From: Chloroflexota bacterium
Lineage (GTDB): Bacteria; Chloroflexota; Anaerolineae; Aggregatilineales; Phototrophicaceae
Length of the DNA stretch: 33,038 nucleotides
Assembly: GCA_028875185.1 (NCBI GenBank)
Contig: JAPPFH010000016.1
Location: forward strand, 1-33,038
Direction of reading: 5' to 3'
Position 1 is the stretch's first letter; the number at the start of each line of letters is the position of its first letter. The translations under genes were made by a program, and so were the position numbers. Shown here piece by piece: positions 1 to 8,738 of this stretch. Below the pieces are notes generated by a model. The model saw only the letters and a program-made list of their open reading frames with translations. It had not been told where the DNA came from and searched no databases.

Positions 1-24
1 GGGGAACAAGATTTAGGGTGGGGG
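1..24. repeat. Truncated copy of the C/G-rich hairpin repeat
   Basis: Bases 11-24 read ATTTAGGGTGGGGG. This matches the right-hand end of the copies ending at 25146 and 27491. The contig therefore starts inside a dispersed repeat, which probably explains why assembly stopped here. Confidence 0.6.
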
Positions 25-68
25 AAACGAGGGATATATCAACACATTCACCACTTCCAATGCGCGGC

Positions 69-96
69 TTGACATGCCAATAGTTCTCATTATTAT
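69..96 (+). promoter_or_regulatory. Sigma70-type promoter for the sugar-transport operon
   Basis: A perfect -35 TTGACA (69-74) is followed by a 16-base spacer and a -10 TATTAT (91-96), five of six consensus positions. It lies 140 bases upstream of the ATG at 236, which implies a 5' leader of roughly 130 bases. A second, weaker TTGACT-N17-TATTTC pair lies at 148-176. The assignment rests on sequence only. Confidence 0.5.
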
Positions 97-235
97 CAAG
101 TGCCGTAGCCGTCCGCGATATAAGATCTTGCTCTTGACTAATGATCTTTGACTCCTTTTCCAGCGCGACGTATTTCGACGATCACATCGCCGCTGTTTTT
201 TGCAGCGCATTTCGCATTTTGCAGAGCGGGCGCTG

Positions 236-1216
236 ATGACCGGATTCAACTTTGGTCGCGTGGTTGACGGTTTCCTCGGTCTGTTCGAGATCTTCAATCC
301 CATCATCGAGCCTTACCGCCGCTTCCACGAGAAGCTGCCGCCCAAAGCGCAGCAGACTGTGACCGCATTCGCCTTCATCCTGCCTTTCGGTATTCTCTAT
401 GCCATATTCACCATCCTGCCCATCTTCCAAACCTTCTATATCTCTCTGCACAAATGGGAGATCATGGGCACCAATATTCGCTATATCGGGCTGAAAAACT
501 TCGAGCGCCTGCTAACGCGCGACACGCAGTTCCATCAAGCCTTTGAGCAGACGATCCTCTTTGTCGCGCTTACGATTCCAATCATCTTTGTCGGTCTCTT
601 CTTCGCGCTGATGCTCAACCGGCCCGTCAGGGGCATCGGCATTTTTCGCACGATCTTCTATCTGCCGAACATCATCGCGGTAACGGTGATCGGTTTGATT
701 TGGGCGCGAGTTTTCGCTTCTTCAGGCCGCGGTTTGATCAATGCTTTCCTGGAAAACTTCGATGCGGGTCCAATTCCATTTTTGGATCAAGGCGATCTGG
801 CGACGCTCGTTGTCGCGTTCACGACGCTTTGGTGGACTGTCGGCTTTAGCATGCTGGTATTCCTGGCTGGCTTGCAGGATATCTCGCAAACGCTCTATGA
901 CGCGGCCAAGGTCGATGGCGCCAACAGCTGGCGGCAATTCCGCCACATCACCGTTCCCGGTTTGCGCCGGCCCTTCGCCTTCTTGTGCATTTTGCAAGTG
1001 ATCGCCTCATTCCAGATCTTCGGTCAGGTCGATGTCATGACTGGCGGCGGACCGGCCGGCAATACCCGCACTATCGTATACAACATTTTTGAGACCTCGT
1101 TTCTCTATTTTCAAGTGGGCTATGGCACGGCCATGGCGGTGATTATGTTCGCCGTTCTGCTGGTCATTTCACTATTTCAATTGGCGCTGTTTCGGGATCA
1201 GGGTGTAGGGAGCTAG
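236..1216 (+). CDS. Carbohydrate ABC transporter permease (MalF/UgpA-like, CUT1)
   Basis: This is one of two inner-membrane permeases that import a sugar or oligosaccharide. The protein has about six membrane segments; the first starts near residue 42 (FILPFGILYAIFTILPIF). The binding-protein-dependent permease EAA loop lies near residue 222 (DAAKVDGANSWRQF, then TVPGL), where the shared ATPase docks. The frame also allows a TTG start at 200, but the ATG at 236 has an AGAGCGGG-like site upstream and is preferred, giving 326 residues. The second permease follows after 2 bases, so the two are cotranscribed. The substrate cannot be read from the permease; the downstream GH2 gene suggests a beta-linked glycoside. 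Confidence 0.93.
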   Translation: MTGFNFGRVVDGFLGLFEIFNPIIEPYRRFHEKLPPKAQQTVTAFAFILPFGILYAIFTILPIFQTFYISLHKWEIMGTNIRYIGLKNFERLLTRDTQFHQAFEQTILFVALTIPIIFVGLFFALMLNRPVRGIGIFRTIFYLPNIIAVTVIGLIWARVFASSGRGLINAFLENFDAGPIPFLDQGDLATLVVAFTTLWWTVGFSMLVFLAGLQDISQTLYDAAKVDGANSWRQFRHITVPGLRRPFAFLCILQVIASFQIFGQVDVMTGGGPAGNTRTIVYNIFETSFLYFQVGYGTAMAVIMFAVLLVISLFQLALFRDQGVGS

Positions 1217-1218
1217 CG

Positions 1219-2085
1219 GTGACGGCAGTTGGCGCGGAACTGCAACGCAAACGTCAGTTGCTGGAGCGGCGGCGCGGCAGCGTATATGTGCTGGCAGTGG
1301 GTGTTTTCGCGTTGATCTGGATGCTGCCGGTTATTTGGACCCTGGTCACGTCGTTCCGGCCTGAAGCCGCGCTGCAGCGCAATCTGGCGAGCTTGATTCC
1401 CTACCCATTCACCACCGAGAATTGGGCTTTCATCCTCAAGAGCAGCCAACTGTGGAAATGGTTGGGCAACAGCGCCTTCGTCTCCACTACGCATACGCTG
1501 GCGCAATTGACCGTCTGTTCGCTGGCGGCTTATGCCTTTGCGCGCTTGGATTTTTATTTCAAACGTCCGCTCTATCTGCTGGTTTTGATCGGCTTGATGG
1601 TGCCCTTTGAGGCGACATTCCTGCCCGTCTATCTCTTATTCTCTAACTTGAAGCTGCACAACACCCTGATCGCGCTGATATTGCCCGGCATCGCCTCGTC
1701 TTTCGCCGTCTTTCTGTTGACGCAGTTCTTTCGCGGCATCCCGCTTGAACTGGAAGAAGCGGCGATGATGGACGGCGCCGGGCGCTTCCGCATCTTCCTC
1801 ATTGTCATTGTTCCGCTTTCGACGCCGGTCATCACCGCCTTGGCGATCTTCACCTTCCTCGGCAACTGGAACAGCTATCTGTGGCCCATCATCTCCGCCA
1901 CCAGCAGCGAGGTCTACACCATTGTTATCGGCTTGCGCAAGTTGAATCAGGCATGGGGCGATGTCAACTTTTACGGGCGCGACATGGCGGCCGCTGTCTT
2001 CACGGCATTGCCCATCATCATCTTCTTCTTCGTTTTCCAACGCCGCATCATCAGCGGCATCGCTATCAACAGCGGCATCAAGTAG
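1219..2085 (+). CDS. Carbohydrate ABC transporter permease (MalG/UgpE-like, CUT1)
   Basis: This is the second permease of the importer (288 residues, GTG start 2 bases after the previous stop). It shows the usual MalG layout: an N-terminal membrane segment (VYVLAVGVFALIWMLPVIW) with TSFRPEA after it, five further segments, and an EAA loop (EEAAMMDGAGRFRIF, then VPLSTPVI) near residues 176-200. Length is normal for the family. It should pair with the upstream permease and the binding protein that follows. No ATPase gene is in this cluster. That is common for CUT1 systems, which share one MsmX/UgpC-type ATPase encoded elsewhere. Confidence 0.93.
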   Translation: MTAVGAELQRKRQLLERRRGSVYVLAVGVFALIWMLPVIWTLVTSFRPEAALQRNLASLIPYPFTTENWAFILKSSQLWKWLGNSAFVSTTHTLAQLTVCSLAAYAFARLDFYFKRPLYLLVLIGLMVPFEATFLPVYLLFSNLKLHNTLIALILPGIASSFAVFLLTQFFRGIPLELEEAAMMDGAGRFRIFLIVIVPLSTPVITALAIFTFLGNWNSYLWPIISATSSEVYTIVIGLRKLNQAWGDVNFYGRDMAAAVFTALPIIIFFFVFQRRIISGIAINSGIK

Positions 2086-2162
2086 AAAGGAAGGCTTATT
2101 GAACTGCGCGCAGACTGACCCATATCTTCATATCGAATAGTTATCCCGAAAGGATGCGAACC

Positions 2163-3467
2163 ATGTACAGAATGAGAGCTCTGCTGGTTGTGGTATTGCT
2201 GCTTGTATTGGTGTCCATGCCGGTCGCCGCGCAAGACGCCGTCGAAGTCAACTTTATGCGCTTCTTCGGCGAATGCGCCGATGAATTCGGTGAAACCACC
2301 GACTTGTCCGAAGCCTATGGCGAATGTGGCATCATTCAGACGCTTGCCAATTCGTTCAACGCGACACAAGACGAGATCGTCGTCAATACCATCGTGGTGG
2401 ATTGGCCCGGCGTCACCGAGTTGAACGCCAACCTGGCCGCCGGAACGCCGCCCGATATCATGGTGCTGCACGGCCGCCGCATTCCCAACTACGCCTCCCG
2501 CGGTCTGCTGACGCCCTTGGGCGATGTGCTCGCCGGCGCCGGCATTGACGCCAGCGATTTGACCGACAGCGCGCGCGGCTTCGTCGAATATAATGGCGAG
2601 CTCTACGGCATTCCCTTGGATCTGCACGGCCACCTCTGGCACATTAATGTCGATCTCTGGGCGCAAGCGGGCTTGGTCAATGATGATGGCGCACCCGATA
2701 TCCCTTACGGCATGGATGAGTTCATGTCGCACGCTGAGGCTTTCCAGGAAGCCACCGGGCTGCCCTTCCTCGGCATGTGGACTAATGGCTTGAGCCGCAA
2801 CTGGATGGCGCTGGTTTATCAGCAAGAAGGCGGCACGGTTGAAGCCGAAGATGGCATGCCCAATGTCAACAACGAAGCCGGCTTGAACGCGCTGAACTTC
2901 CTGATTATGCTGCGCGACGAGGGGCATATCACTGACAATGTCGATTATCCGGCCGCGGAAGAAATCTTCCTGAATGGCGAGAATGGCGGCCATGTCAATG
3001 GCACCTGGGTGGTCAACTTCTACGACAACCAAGTCGCAGATCCGGAAGGCGCGCTGAAGAATTACTACGTGCATAACTTCCCCACCGTCTACGACCAGCC
3101 GGCCGCCTGGGCTGGCAGCCATGCCTGGATCATCCCGCAAGGCGACGACCCGGACCCGGCGAAGCTCGAAGCGACATTGACCTTCCTCAATTACCTCAAC
3201 GACAACAACATCGAGTGGGCGCGCACTGGTCACTCCGCTGTCAATACGTCTGTCGTCAATAGCGATGTCTACAGCGACTATCCGCACCGGCAGGAATACG
3301 CCGAATTTGTGCCCAGCGCTGTCATTCCGCCGCGCGAGAATTGGAGCACCGCTTTTGAATCCATAATGGACGAGGAGCTGTCCGCCGCTTTCATCGGCGA
3401 AAAGACGCCCGAGCAGGCGCTCGCCGATGCCCAGACCCGTCTTGAAGACTTCGCCCTCTTCGAGTAA
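2163..3467 (+). CDS. Extracellular sugar-binding protein of CUT1 ABC transporter
   Basis: The protein is a family 1 extracellular solute-binding protein (434 residues) that delivers sugar to the two permeases just upstream. It has a clear signal peptide (MYRMRALLVVVLLLVLVSMP, cleavage after AAQ). Typical motifs follow: LAAGTPPDIMVLHG, and late in the protein SHAWIIPQGDDPDPAKLEATLTFL in pieces. An ATG at 2154 is also in frame, but GAAAGG at 2148-2153 abuts it and sits 9 bases before the ATG at 2163, so 2163 is chosen. The gene order permease-permease-binding protein is unusual, since the binding protein normally comes first. Strong hairpins follow the stop codon (3485-3537). Confidence 0.92.
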   Translation: MYRMRALLVVVLLLVLVSMPVAAQDAVEVNFMRFFGECADEFGETTDLSEAYGECGIIQTLANSFNATQDEIVVNTIVVDWPGVTELNANLAAGTPPDIMVLHGRRIPNYASRGLLTPLGDVLAGAGIDASDLTDSARGFVEYNGELYGIPLDLHGHLWHINVDLWAQAGLVNDDGAPDIPYGMDEFMSHAEAFQEATGLPFLGMWTNGLSRNWMALVYQQEGGTVEAEDGMPNVNNEAGLNALNFLIMLRDEGHITDNVDYPAAEEIFLNGENGGHVNGTWVVNFYDNQVADPEGALKNYYVHNFPTVYDQPAAWAGSHAWIIPQGDDPDPAKLEATLTFLNYLNDNNIEWARTGHSAVNTSVVNSDVYSDYPHRQEYAEFVPSAVIPPRENWSTAFESIMDEELSAAFIGEKTPEQALADAQTRLEDFALFE

Positions 3468-3484
3468 GTGACCTTAGACCTGTC

Positions 3485-3508
3485 TTGCACCTGCTAAAGG
3501 AGGTGCAA
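3485..3508 (+). promoter_or_regulatory. Perfect 8-bp stem-loop after the binding-protein gene
   Basis: TTGCACCT (3485-3492) and AGGTGCAA (3501-3508) form a perfect 8-bp stem with an 8-base loop, 17 bases after the stop codon. No T-run follows, so it is more likely an mRNA-stabilising or attenuating hairpin than a classic terminator. Confidence 0.45.
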
Positions 3509-3511
3509 AAG

Positions 3512-3537
3512 CCCCTCTCCATTGCAATGGGGAGGGG
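3512..3537. repeat. Strong palindromic hairpin, half-copy of the C/G-rich repeat
   Basis: CCCCTCTCCATTG and CAATGGGGAGGGG form a 13-bp palindrome with one T-G wobble. It resembles the internal stems of the repeats at 13374, 25048 and 27391 but lacks their terminal inverted ends. It sits between the binding-protein gene and the GH2 gene. Confidence 0.55.
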
Positions 3538-3677
3538 TTGCGGTAGGGTTGCATTCTTGGGGCGGGCTTTCGGGCTCGCCCTGTTTGTACCGAGCGAGTT
3601 CATCTAGAGATTAGAAATTTACACAGCTTCTTTTTCTGAACCCGTCAATTGATTAGACCTACAAGCAGGAGCAGAGC

Positions 3678-5504
3678 ATGACTGACATCCCCCGCGGCGA
3701 ATACCCCCGCCCACAATTTGTTCGCGACGACTGGCTCTGCCTGAACGGCGAATGGCAGTTTGAAATCGACCAGGGCGATAGCGGCATTCATCGCGGCCTG
3801 CTTGAGCGCGAACTCAGCGATACAATCACCGTGCCTTTCTGCCCGGAGTCGAAGCTCTCCGGCATAGAAGATCACGATTATTACAACGCCGTCTGGTATC
3901 GCCGCAGCGCGACGATCCCGGCGGCTTGGGCCGGCAAACGCGTCCTGCTGCACTTCCAGGCGGTAGACTATGACAGCACCGTCTGGGTCAACGGCGAAGA
4001 AGTCGGGCGGCATCGTGGCGGCTTCTCGCCCTTCAGCTGTGATATCAGCGATACTGCGGGCGCCGGCGACGACATCACCATCGTGCTGCGGGCGCGCGAT
4101 GATGGCCAGAAACCGCAGCCCCGCGGCAAACAAGCCACCGATTATGGACCAGAAGGCGCCATCTATGTGCGCACAACCGGTATCTGGCAATCTGTCTGGC
4201 TGGAACCAGTGCCCGATATCGCCTTGCGCCGCTCGCGCATAACGCCTGATCTCGCCAATCAGACTTTCCGCCTCGAGCAGCCCATAACGGGCAACGCGCC
4301 CGGGCTGCGCCTGCGCGCGACGCTTTCGGATGCCGCTGGCGCGGTCGTCAGCGCCGAAACATCCGCCGAAATCGACCTCTCGCCCCGCCTTGATCTGCCC
4401 ATTCCAGACGATCGCCTCATGCTCTGGGATGTTGGCGAGCCGCATCTTTACAATCTTGAAATCGCCCTAATCGACCTGCACGGCAACACGATTGACCGCG
4501 CAAGCAGTTACGCCGGTATGCGCGCCATCTCAATCGACAGGCTAGCCATCAAGATCAACGGGAAGACCGTCTTCCAACGCCTCGTGCTCGACCAGGGCTA
4601 TTACCCCGATGGCATCATGACCGCGCCCAGCGACGCCGCCCTTATCGAAGATATCGAGCTGAGCTTAGCGGCCGGCTTCAACGGCGCGCGCCTGCATCAA
4701 AAAGTATTCGAAGAACGCTTTCTTTATCACGCCGATCGTTTGGGTTATATCGTCTGGGGCGAATTCGGCGATTGGGGCTGTCGCGGAGAGGGCCCGCTCG
4801 ATGGCGAGCATCAGCAGCCGGGTCCCGATTACATCACCCAATGGCTGGAATGCCTTGAGCGCGATTATTCGCATCCGAGCATCATCGGCTGGTGCCCGCT
4901 AAACGAGACCTGGCAATCCATCACCGACCGCATCACCGCCCTGGACGATGTCACCCGCGGCATGTACCTAGCGACCAAAGCGATGGACAGCACGCGCCCG
5001 CTGCTGGATGCTTCCGGTTATTCCCATCGAGTGCCGGCAGCCGATGTCTACGACAGCCATGACTATACGCAGGATCCCGATACATTCCGCGAGCGTCACG
5101 CGGGCTTGGCGCAGGGCGCGCCCTACGAAAATGACGGGGGCCAATGGGGGCTGCCCGAGCGGATGGTTGGCAACGTCCGCTGGTCGATTCCCTATGACGG
5201 ACAACCCTATTTCGTCAGCGAATTTGGCGGCATCTGGTGGAATCCCGATGTCCAGGAAGGCGAAGATTCCTGGGGTTATGGCACGCGCCCAAGCAGCTTG
5301 GAGGCATTCTACGAACGTTTCGAACAACTCTGCGCCATCTTGCTCGATGATGTCAACATGTTCGGTTATTGCTACACCCAACTGACCGATATCTACCAAG
5401 AGCAAAACGGCATCTACAAATTTGACCGCGGTCTCAAATTCGATATGGATCGCATCCGCGCCGCCCAGATCAAGCCGGCGGCGATTGAGTTGGCTGATAG
5501 ATAA
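3678..5504 (+). CDS. Glycoside hydrolase family 2 protein
   Basis: This is a retaining exo-glycosidase of family GH2 (608 residues), the family of beta-galactosidases, beta-glucuronidases and beta-mannosidases. Residues 1-170 form the jelly-roll sugar-binding domain (NGEWQFEID, YNAVWYRR, VDYDSTVWVNGEEVGRHRGG). An immunoglobulin-like domain follows, and the TIM barrel runs from about 290. The acid/base is Glu410 in CPLNETW and the nucleophile is Glu515 in FVSEFGG; both catalytic glutamates are present. There is no signal peptide, so it acts in the cytoplasm on imported sugars. AGGAG at 3667-3671 supports the ATG at 3678. The stop overlaps the next start by one base. Exact substrate is unknown. 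Confidence 0.93.
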   Translation: MTDIPRGEYPRPQFVRDDWLCLNGEWQFEIDQGDSGIHRGLLERELSDTITVPFCPESKLSGIEDHDYYNAVWYRRSATIPAAWAGKRVLLHFQAVDYDSTVWVNGEEVGRHRGGFSPFSCDISDTAGAGDDITIVLRARDDGQKPQPRGKQATDYGPEGAIYVRTTGIWQSVWLEPVPDIALRRSRITPDLANQTFRLEQPITGNAPGLRLRATLSDAAGAVVSAETSAEIDLSPRLDLPIPDDRLMLWDVGEPHLYNLEIALIDLHGNTIDRASSYAGMRAISIDRLAIKINGKTVFQRLVLDQGYYPDGIMTAPSDAALIEDIELSLAAGFNGARLHQKVFEERFLYHADRLGYIVWGEFGDWGCRGEGPLDGEHQQPGPDYITQWLECLERDYSHPSIIGWCPLNETWQSITDRITALDDVTRGMYLATKAMDSTRPLLDASGYSHRVPAADVYDSHDYTQDPDTFRERHAGLAQGAPYENDGGQWGLPERMVGNVRWSIPYDGQPYFVSEFGGIWWNPDVQEGEDSWGYGTRPSSLEAFYERFEQLCAILLDDVNMFGYCYTQLTDIYQEQNGIYKFDRGLKFDMDRIRAAQIKPAAIELADR

Positions 5505-7537
5505 TGAAGACCTTGCGTCCGCCTGCCATACCGCTGGTCGTTAATGATCCTTACCTCAGCGTTTGGTCCATGGCGGATCGGCTCACCGATGACGAGACGC
5601 GTCATTGGACGGGGCAGCCGCATCCCTTGTGCGGGCTGATCCGCATTGATGGGCAGTGTTGTCGCTTTGCCGGTGGGCCGCTCGATTACATCGGGCTGGA
5701 CGCGCCGGCAATGGAGCAGACATCGGTCACCGTGCTGCCGACGAGAACACTCTATGTGTTTGCCGTCGGCGGCATCGAGTTGACGTTGACCTTCATGACG
5801 GCGGCACTGCCCCACGAGTTGGATCTGCTTGCGCGCCCGGTGACTACTCTGGAAATGGATCTGCGCGCGACCGATGGTCAGACGCATCATATCGCGCTTT
5901 ATGTCGATGTATTGGGCCATTGGGTGGTTGATCGTCCGGGGCAGAAAGTCGTCTGGGGCCGTCACAAGCTCGCCGGGCATGATTTATTGTGGATGGGTTC
6001 GCTCGAGCAAGCGATGCTGCAGAAATCGGGCGACGATCTACGTATTGATTGGGGCTATCTGTATTTGACATCCCCTCAACAGGCGGCGGGCGCGCTCGGC
6101 GGCAGTACGGACTTGCGCGCTCTATTTATGGAGACCGGAACACTGCCCGACGGCGACGATACGGACATGCCGCGCGCAATCGACAGCCGGCCGCCTTATC
6201 CGGCAATGGCTTTGTCTTTCATCACCGATGTCGCCGCGGACGGAGTCGCGTCCTGCAGCGCCATTCTGGCTTACGACGACGGCATCTCGGTTGAGTATAT
6301 GCATCGCAGGCTGCGTCCCTACTGGCGGCGTAACGGGTTGAGCGCGGCCAGCCTCATCCTTGCGACTCGAGATCAGTTCGCAGCGATTCGCGCCGCTTGC
6401 CGCGCCTACGACGATGCCTTAATGGCGGACCTGCGTCAAGCCGGTGGCGAAGTGTACGCGCAGTTGGCGGCGCTGGCTTTCCGGCAGTGCCTGGGCGCGC
6501 ACAAGCTGGTCGCCGATCTGGATGGGACGCCACTCTTCTTTTCCAAGGAGAATTTCAGCAACGGCTGCATGGGCACCGTTGACGTCTCGTATCCTTCCAG
6601 CCCGTTTTTCCTGCTCTTCAATCCTGATCTGCTCGAGGCGATGCTGAAGCCGGTCCTCGAATACGCTGAATCGCCGCGCTGGAAGTTTCCCTTCGCGCCG
6701 CATGACCTGGGCCGCTACCCTCTCGCCAATGGCCAAGTCTACGGCGGTGGCGAAGAATCGCAATTCAAGCAAATGCCGATAGAAGAATGCGGCAATATGC
6801 TGATCATGGTGACGGCATGCTGCAAAACGCGTGGCGACAGTGCGCTGGCAGAGTGTTATTGGGCGACGCTCACGACCTGGGCCGAATACTTGCTGGAAAA
6901 GGGGCTCGACCCGGAGAACCAGCTCTGCACCGATGACTTCGCCGGTCACCTGGCGCGCAATGTCAATCTGTCAATCAAAGCGCTGGTCGGGATCGCCTGC
7001 TATGCCTGGCTGTGTGAACAGCGCGGATTGCTCGACGATGCGCGCGCCATCCGTTCCCGGGTCGAAAGCATGGCGCGGGATTGGCTGCGGATGGCCGCTG
7101 ACGGCGATCATTATCGCCTCGCCTTCGACCGTCCCGGCAGCTGGAGCCAAAAGTACAATCTGGTCTGGGACAGGCTGCTGGAACTTGATCTCTTCCCTGA
7201 CGACCTGCGTGAAACAGAGATCGCCTATTACAAGAAGCAGGGTGGGAGATATGGTTTGCCACTCGATAGCCGCAACAGCTATACCAAGCTGGATTGGATC
7301 GTTTGGTCGGCGAGCCTGGCCGATTCGCAAGCGGACTTTGAACAATTTGTCGCGCCGCTTTGGGATTGGCTGAACGAGAGCGAGAGCCGCGTTCCCTTGA
7401 CCGACTGGTTCTACACCGATAGCGGCGCCCAGGTGAATATGCAGGCGCGCTCAGTCGTGGGTGGAGTCTTCATCAAGATGTTGTACAATAGCGCAGTTCA
7501 TCGGAAATGGTTGCTGAGAGACACAGTCTTCAAGTAA
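5504..7537 (+). CDS. GtaA-like glutaminase-family protein (DUF4964/DUF5127/DUF4965)
   Basis: The 677-residue protein matches the DUF4964-DUF5127-DUF4965-DUF1793 architecture first named for fungal glutaminase A. The N-terminus RPPAIPLVVNDPYLSVWS is the DUF4964 signature. CTDDFAGHLARNVNLSIKAL (near residue 475) and SWSQKYNLVWDRLL (near 547) belong to the C-terminal alpha/alpha-barrel-like part. Fungal members are secreted, but this one has no signal peptide and should be cytoplasmic. It starts on a TAATG overlap with the GH2 gene, so the two are translated together. True bacterial activity is uncertain; a role on a carbohydrate or glycoconjugate is inferred from context only. Confidence 0.8.
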   Translation: MKTLRPPAIPLVVNDPYLSVWSMADRLTDDETRHWTGQPHPLCGLIRIDGQCCRFAGGPLDYIGLDAPAMEQTSVTVLPTRTLYVFAVGGIELTLTFMTAALPHELDLLARPVTTLEMDLRATDGQTHHIALYVDVLGHWVVDRPGQKVVWGRHKLAGHDLLWMGSLEQAMLQKSGDDLRIDWGYLYLTSPQQAAGALGGSTDLRALFMETGTLPDGDDTDMPRAIDSRPPYPAMALSFITDVAADGVASCSAILAYDDGISVEYMHRRLRPYWRRNGLSAASLILATRDQFAAIRAACRAYDDALMADLRQAGGEVYAQLAALAFRQCLGAHKLVADLDGTPLFFSKENFSNGCMGTVDVSYPSSPFFLLFNPDLLEAMLKPVLEYAESPRWKFPFAPHDLGRYPLANGQVYGGGEESQFKQMPIEECGNMLIMVTACCKTRGDSALAECYWATLTTWAEYLLEKGLDPENQLCTDDFAGHLARNVNLSIKALVGIACYAWLCEQRGLLDDARAIRSRVESMARDWLRMAADGDHYRLAFDRPGSWSQKYNLVWDRLLELDLFPDDLRETEIAYYKKQGGRYGLPLDSRNSYTKLDWIVWSASLADSQADFEQFVAPLWDWLNESESRVPLTDWFYTDSGAQVNMQARSVVGGVFIKMLYNSAVHRKWLLRDTVFK

Positions 7538-7580
7538 GTTTTCATGTCGTAAATGCGTTGCGAGCGAGGAAAGGACTACC

Positions 7581-8738
7581 GTGCGAGTTGTCTTACTGTT
7601 GATGCTGGGATTGTTCACCCTGACCGGTTGCGCTTCGCAAGCGACTTTTGGCGACGCCATCACTCAGGGCGAGCCCACAGCGATACCCACTCCCGTCGTG
7701 CCGAGCAAACCGGTGTATCAAGTCGAGCGCGGCAAAATCGTATACGAGCGCCGCTTCTTTGGTCGAATCACGCCCTCGGTCACGGAAGAAGTCGCGTTTG
7801 CAATTGACGGCCGCGTTCTTGAGATCTTAGTCGACGCCGGCGCCGATGTGAGCCAAGGCGATGTGCTCGCGCGCTTGAATATCGCTGGCTGGGAAAATCA
7901 ATTGCTGGACGCCGAAGAAGAACTTGCCATTGCCGCTTCCATCTTGGAAAGCGCCGAGGGCAAGGTTCGCTACGACAGCCAACGCGCCGCCCTCTCCCTG
8001 GAGATGGCGCAGTTGAAGCTCGACCATGCCATTGCTCAAGCCAGTGAAGAGGCAAGCAGCGATGACCGGCTTGAAATCAATTTGCTAACGCTCGAACGTG
8101 ATCTGGCGCTAGTTGCCGTCGATGAGTTGGCCAGCGGCGTCGATCCGCAACTGCGCTTTGACGTGGCGCGGGCGCAAAAGCGCGTGGACGAGATTAAAGC
8201 GACAATCGCCAAAGCGGAGCTCGTCGCGCCAATGTCGGGACGGCTGGTGAATTTCTCGCCCGATCCCGGCGAGCCGGTCTTGGCTTACGACCCGATCGGC
8301 TTGGTGGCCGACCTGTCCGTGCTGGAAATTACCGATGATATGAGCCCGGAAGACCTCTCTGAGCTGAACGAGGGCATGCCCCTGCTCATCAAGCGGGCGG
8401 CGCTGCCGGGCAATGTTTACAGCGGCATAATCGCCAGCTTGCCCGCGCCCTATGGCTTGGCAACGGATGAGCTGGTTCACGTCAGCTTTGACGAACAGCC
8501 GCCGCTGGGCGAATTTGATGTCGGCGATCGGATGAATTACACCGTCGTCATTGAAGAACGCGATGATGTGCTCTGGCTGCCCCAATCGGCCATCCGACAG
8601 TTCAGCGGGCGCAACTTCATCGTTGTGCGCAATGAAGGCGTGCAGCAGCGCGTTGATGTGCGCTTGGGGCTGGAAGGCGATGGCCGCGTCGAAATCCTCG
8701 AAGGCGCTGACGAGGGCCAGACGGTTATCGGTCCATGA
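7581..8738 (+). CDS. HlyD/MacA-type adaptor lipoprotein of ABC exporter
   Basis: This is a membrane-fusion/adaptor protein (385 residues) working with the permease encoded next. The N-terminus is a lipoprotein signal with lipobox LTGC (Cys17), so it is lipid-anchored outside the membrane. Lipoyl-like halves flank a helical hairpin: residues ~72-110 (VAFAIDGRVLEILVDAGADV) and ~215-240 (GRLVNFSPDPGEPV). The coiled coil lies between them (~110-210). A C-terminal barrel includes VLWLPQSAI. The start is GTG with AGGAAAGGA just upstream. Its end overlaps the permease start by ATGA. In single-membrane bacteria the closest model is YknX of the YknWXYZ exporter. Confidence 0.85.
   Translation: MRVVLLLMLGLFTLTGCASQATFGDAITQGEPTAIPTPVVPSKPVYQVERGKIVYERRFFGRITPSVTEEVAFAIDGRVLEILVDAGADVSQGDVLARLNIAGWENQLLDAEEELAIAASILESAEGKVRYDSQRAALSLEMAQLKLDHAIAQASEEASSDDRLEINLLTLERDLALVAVDELASGVDPQLRFDVARAQKRVDEIKATIAKAELVAPMSGRLVNFSPDPGEPVLAYDPIGLVADLSVLEITDDMSPEDLSELNEGMPLLIKRAALPGNVYSGIIASLPAPYGLATDELVHVSFDEQPPLGEFDVGDRMNYTVVIEERDDVLWLPQSAIRQFSGRNFIVVRNEGVQQRVDVRLGLEGDGRVEILEGADEGQTVIGP

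Noticed and set aside
148..176. TTGACT-N17-TATTTC as the main promoter of the sugar operon
   Set aside because: The pair at 69-96 matches consensus much better; the TATTTC element has weak agreement.
1971..3287. 438-codon open frame on the minus strand opposite the CUT1 binding protein
   Set aside because: It lies opposite a clear binding-protein gene and overlaps the permease. Its product is low in recognisable structure.
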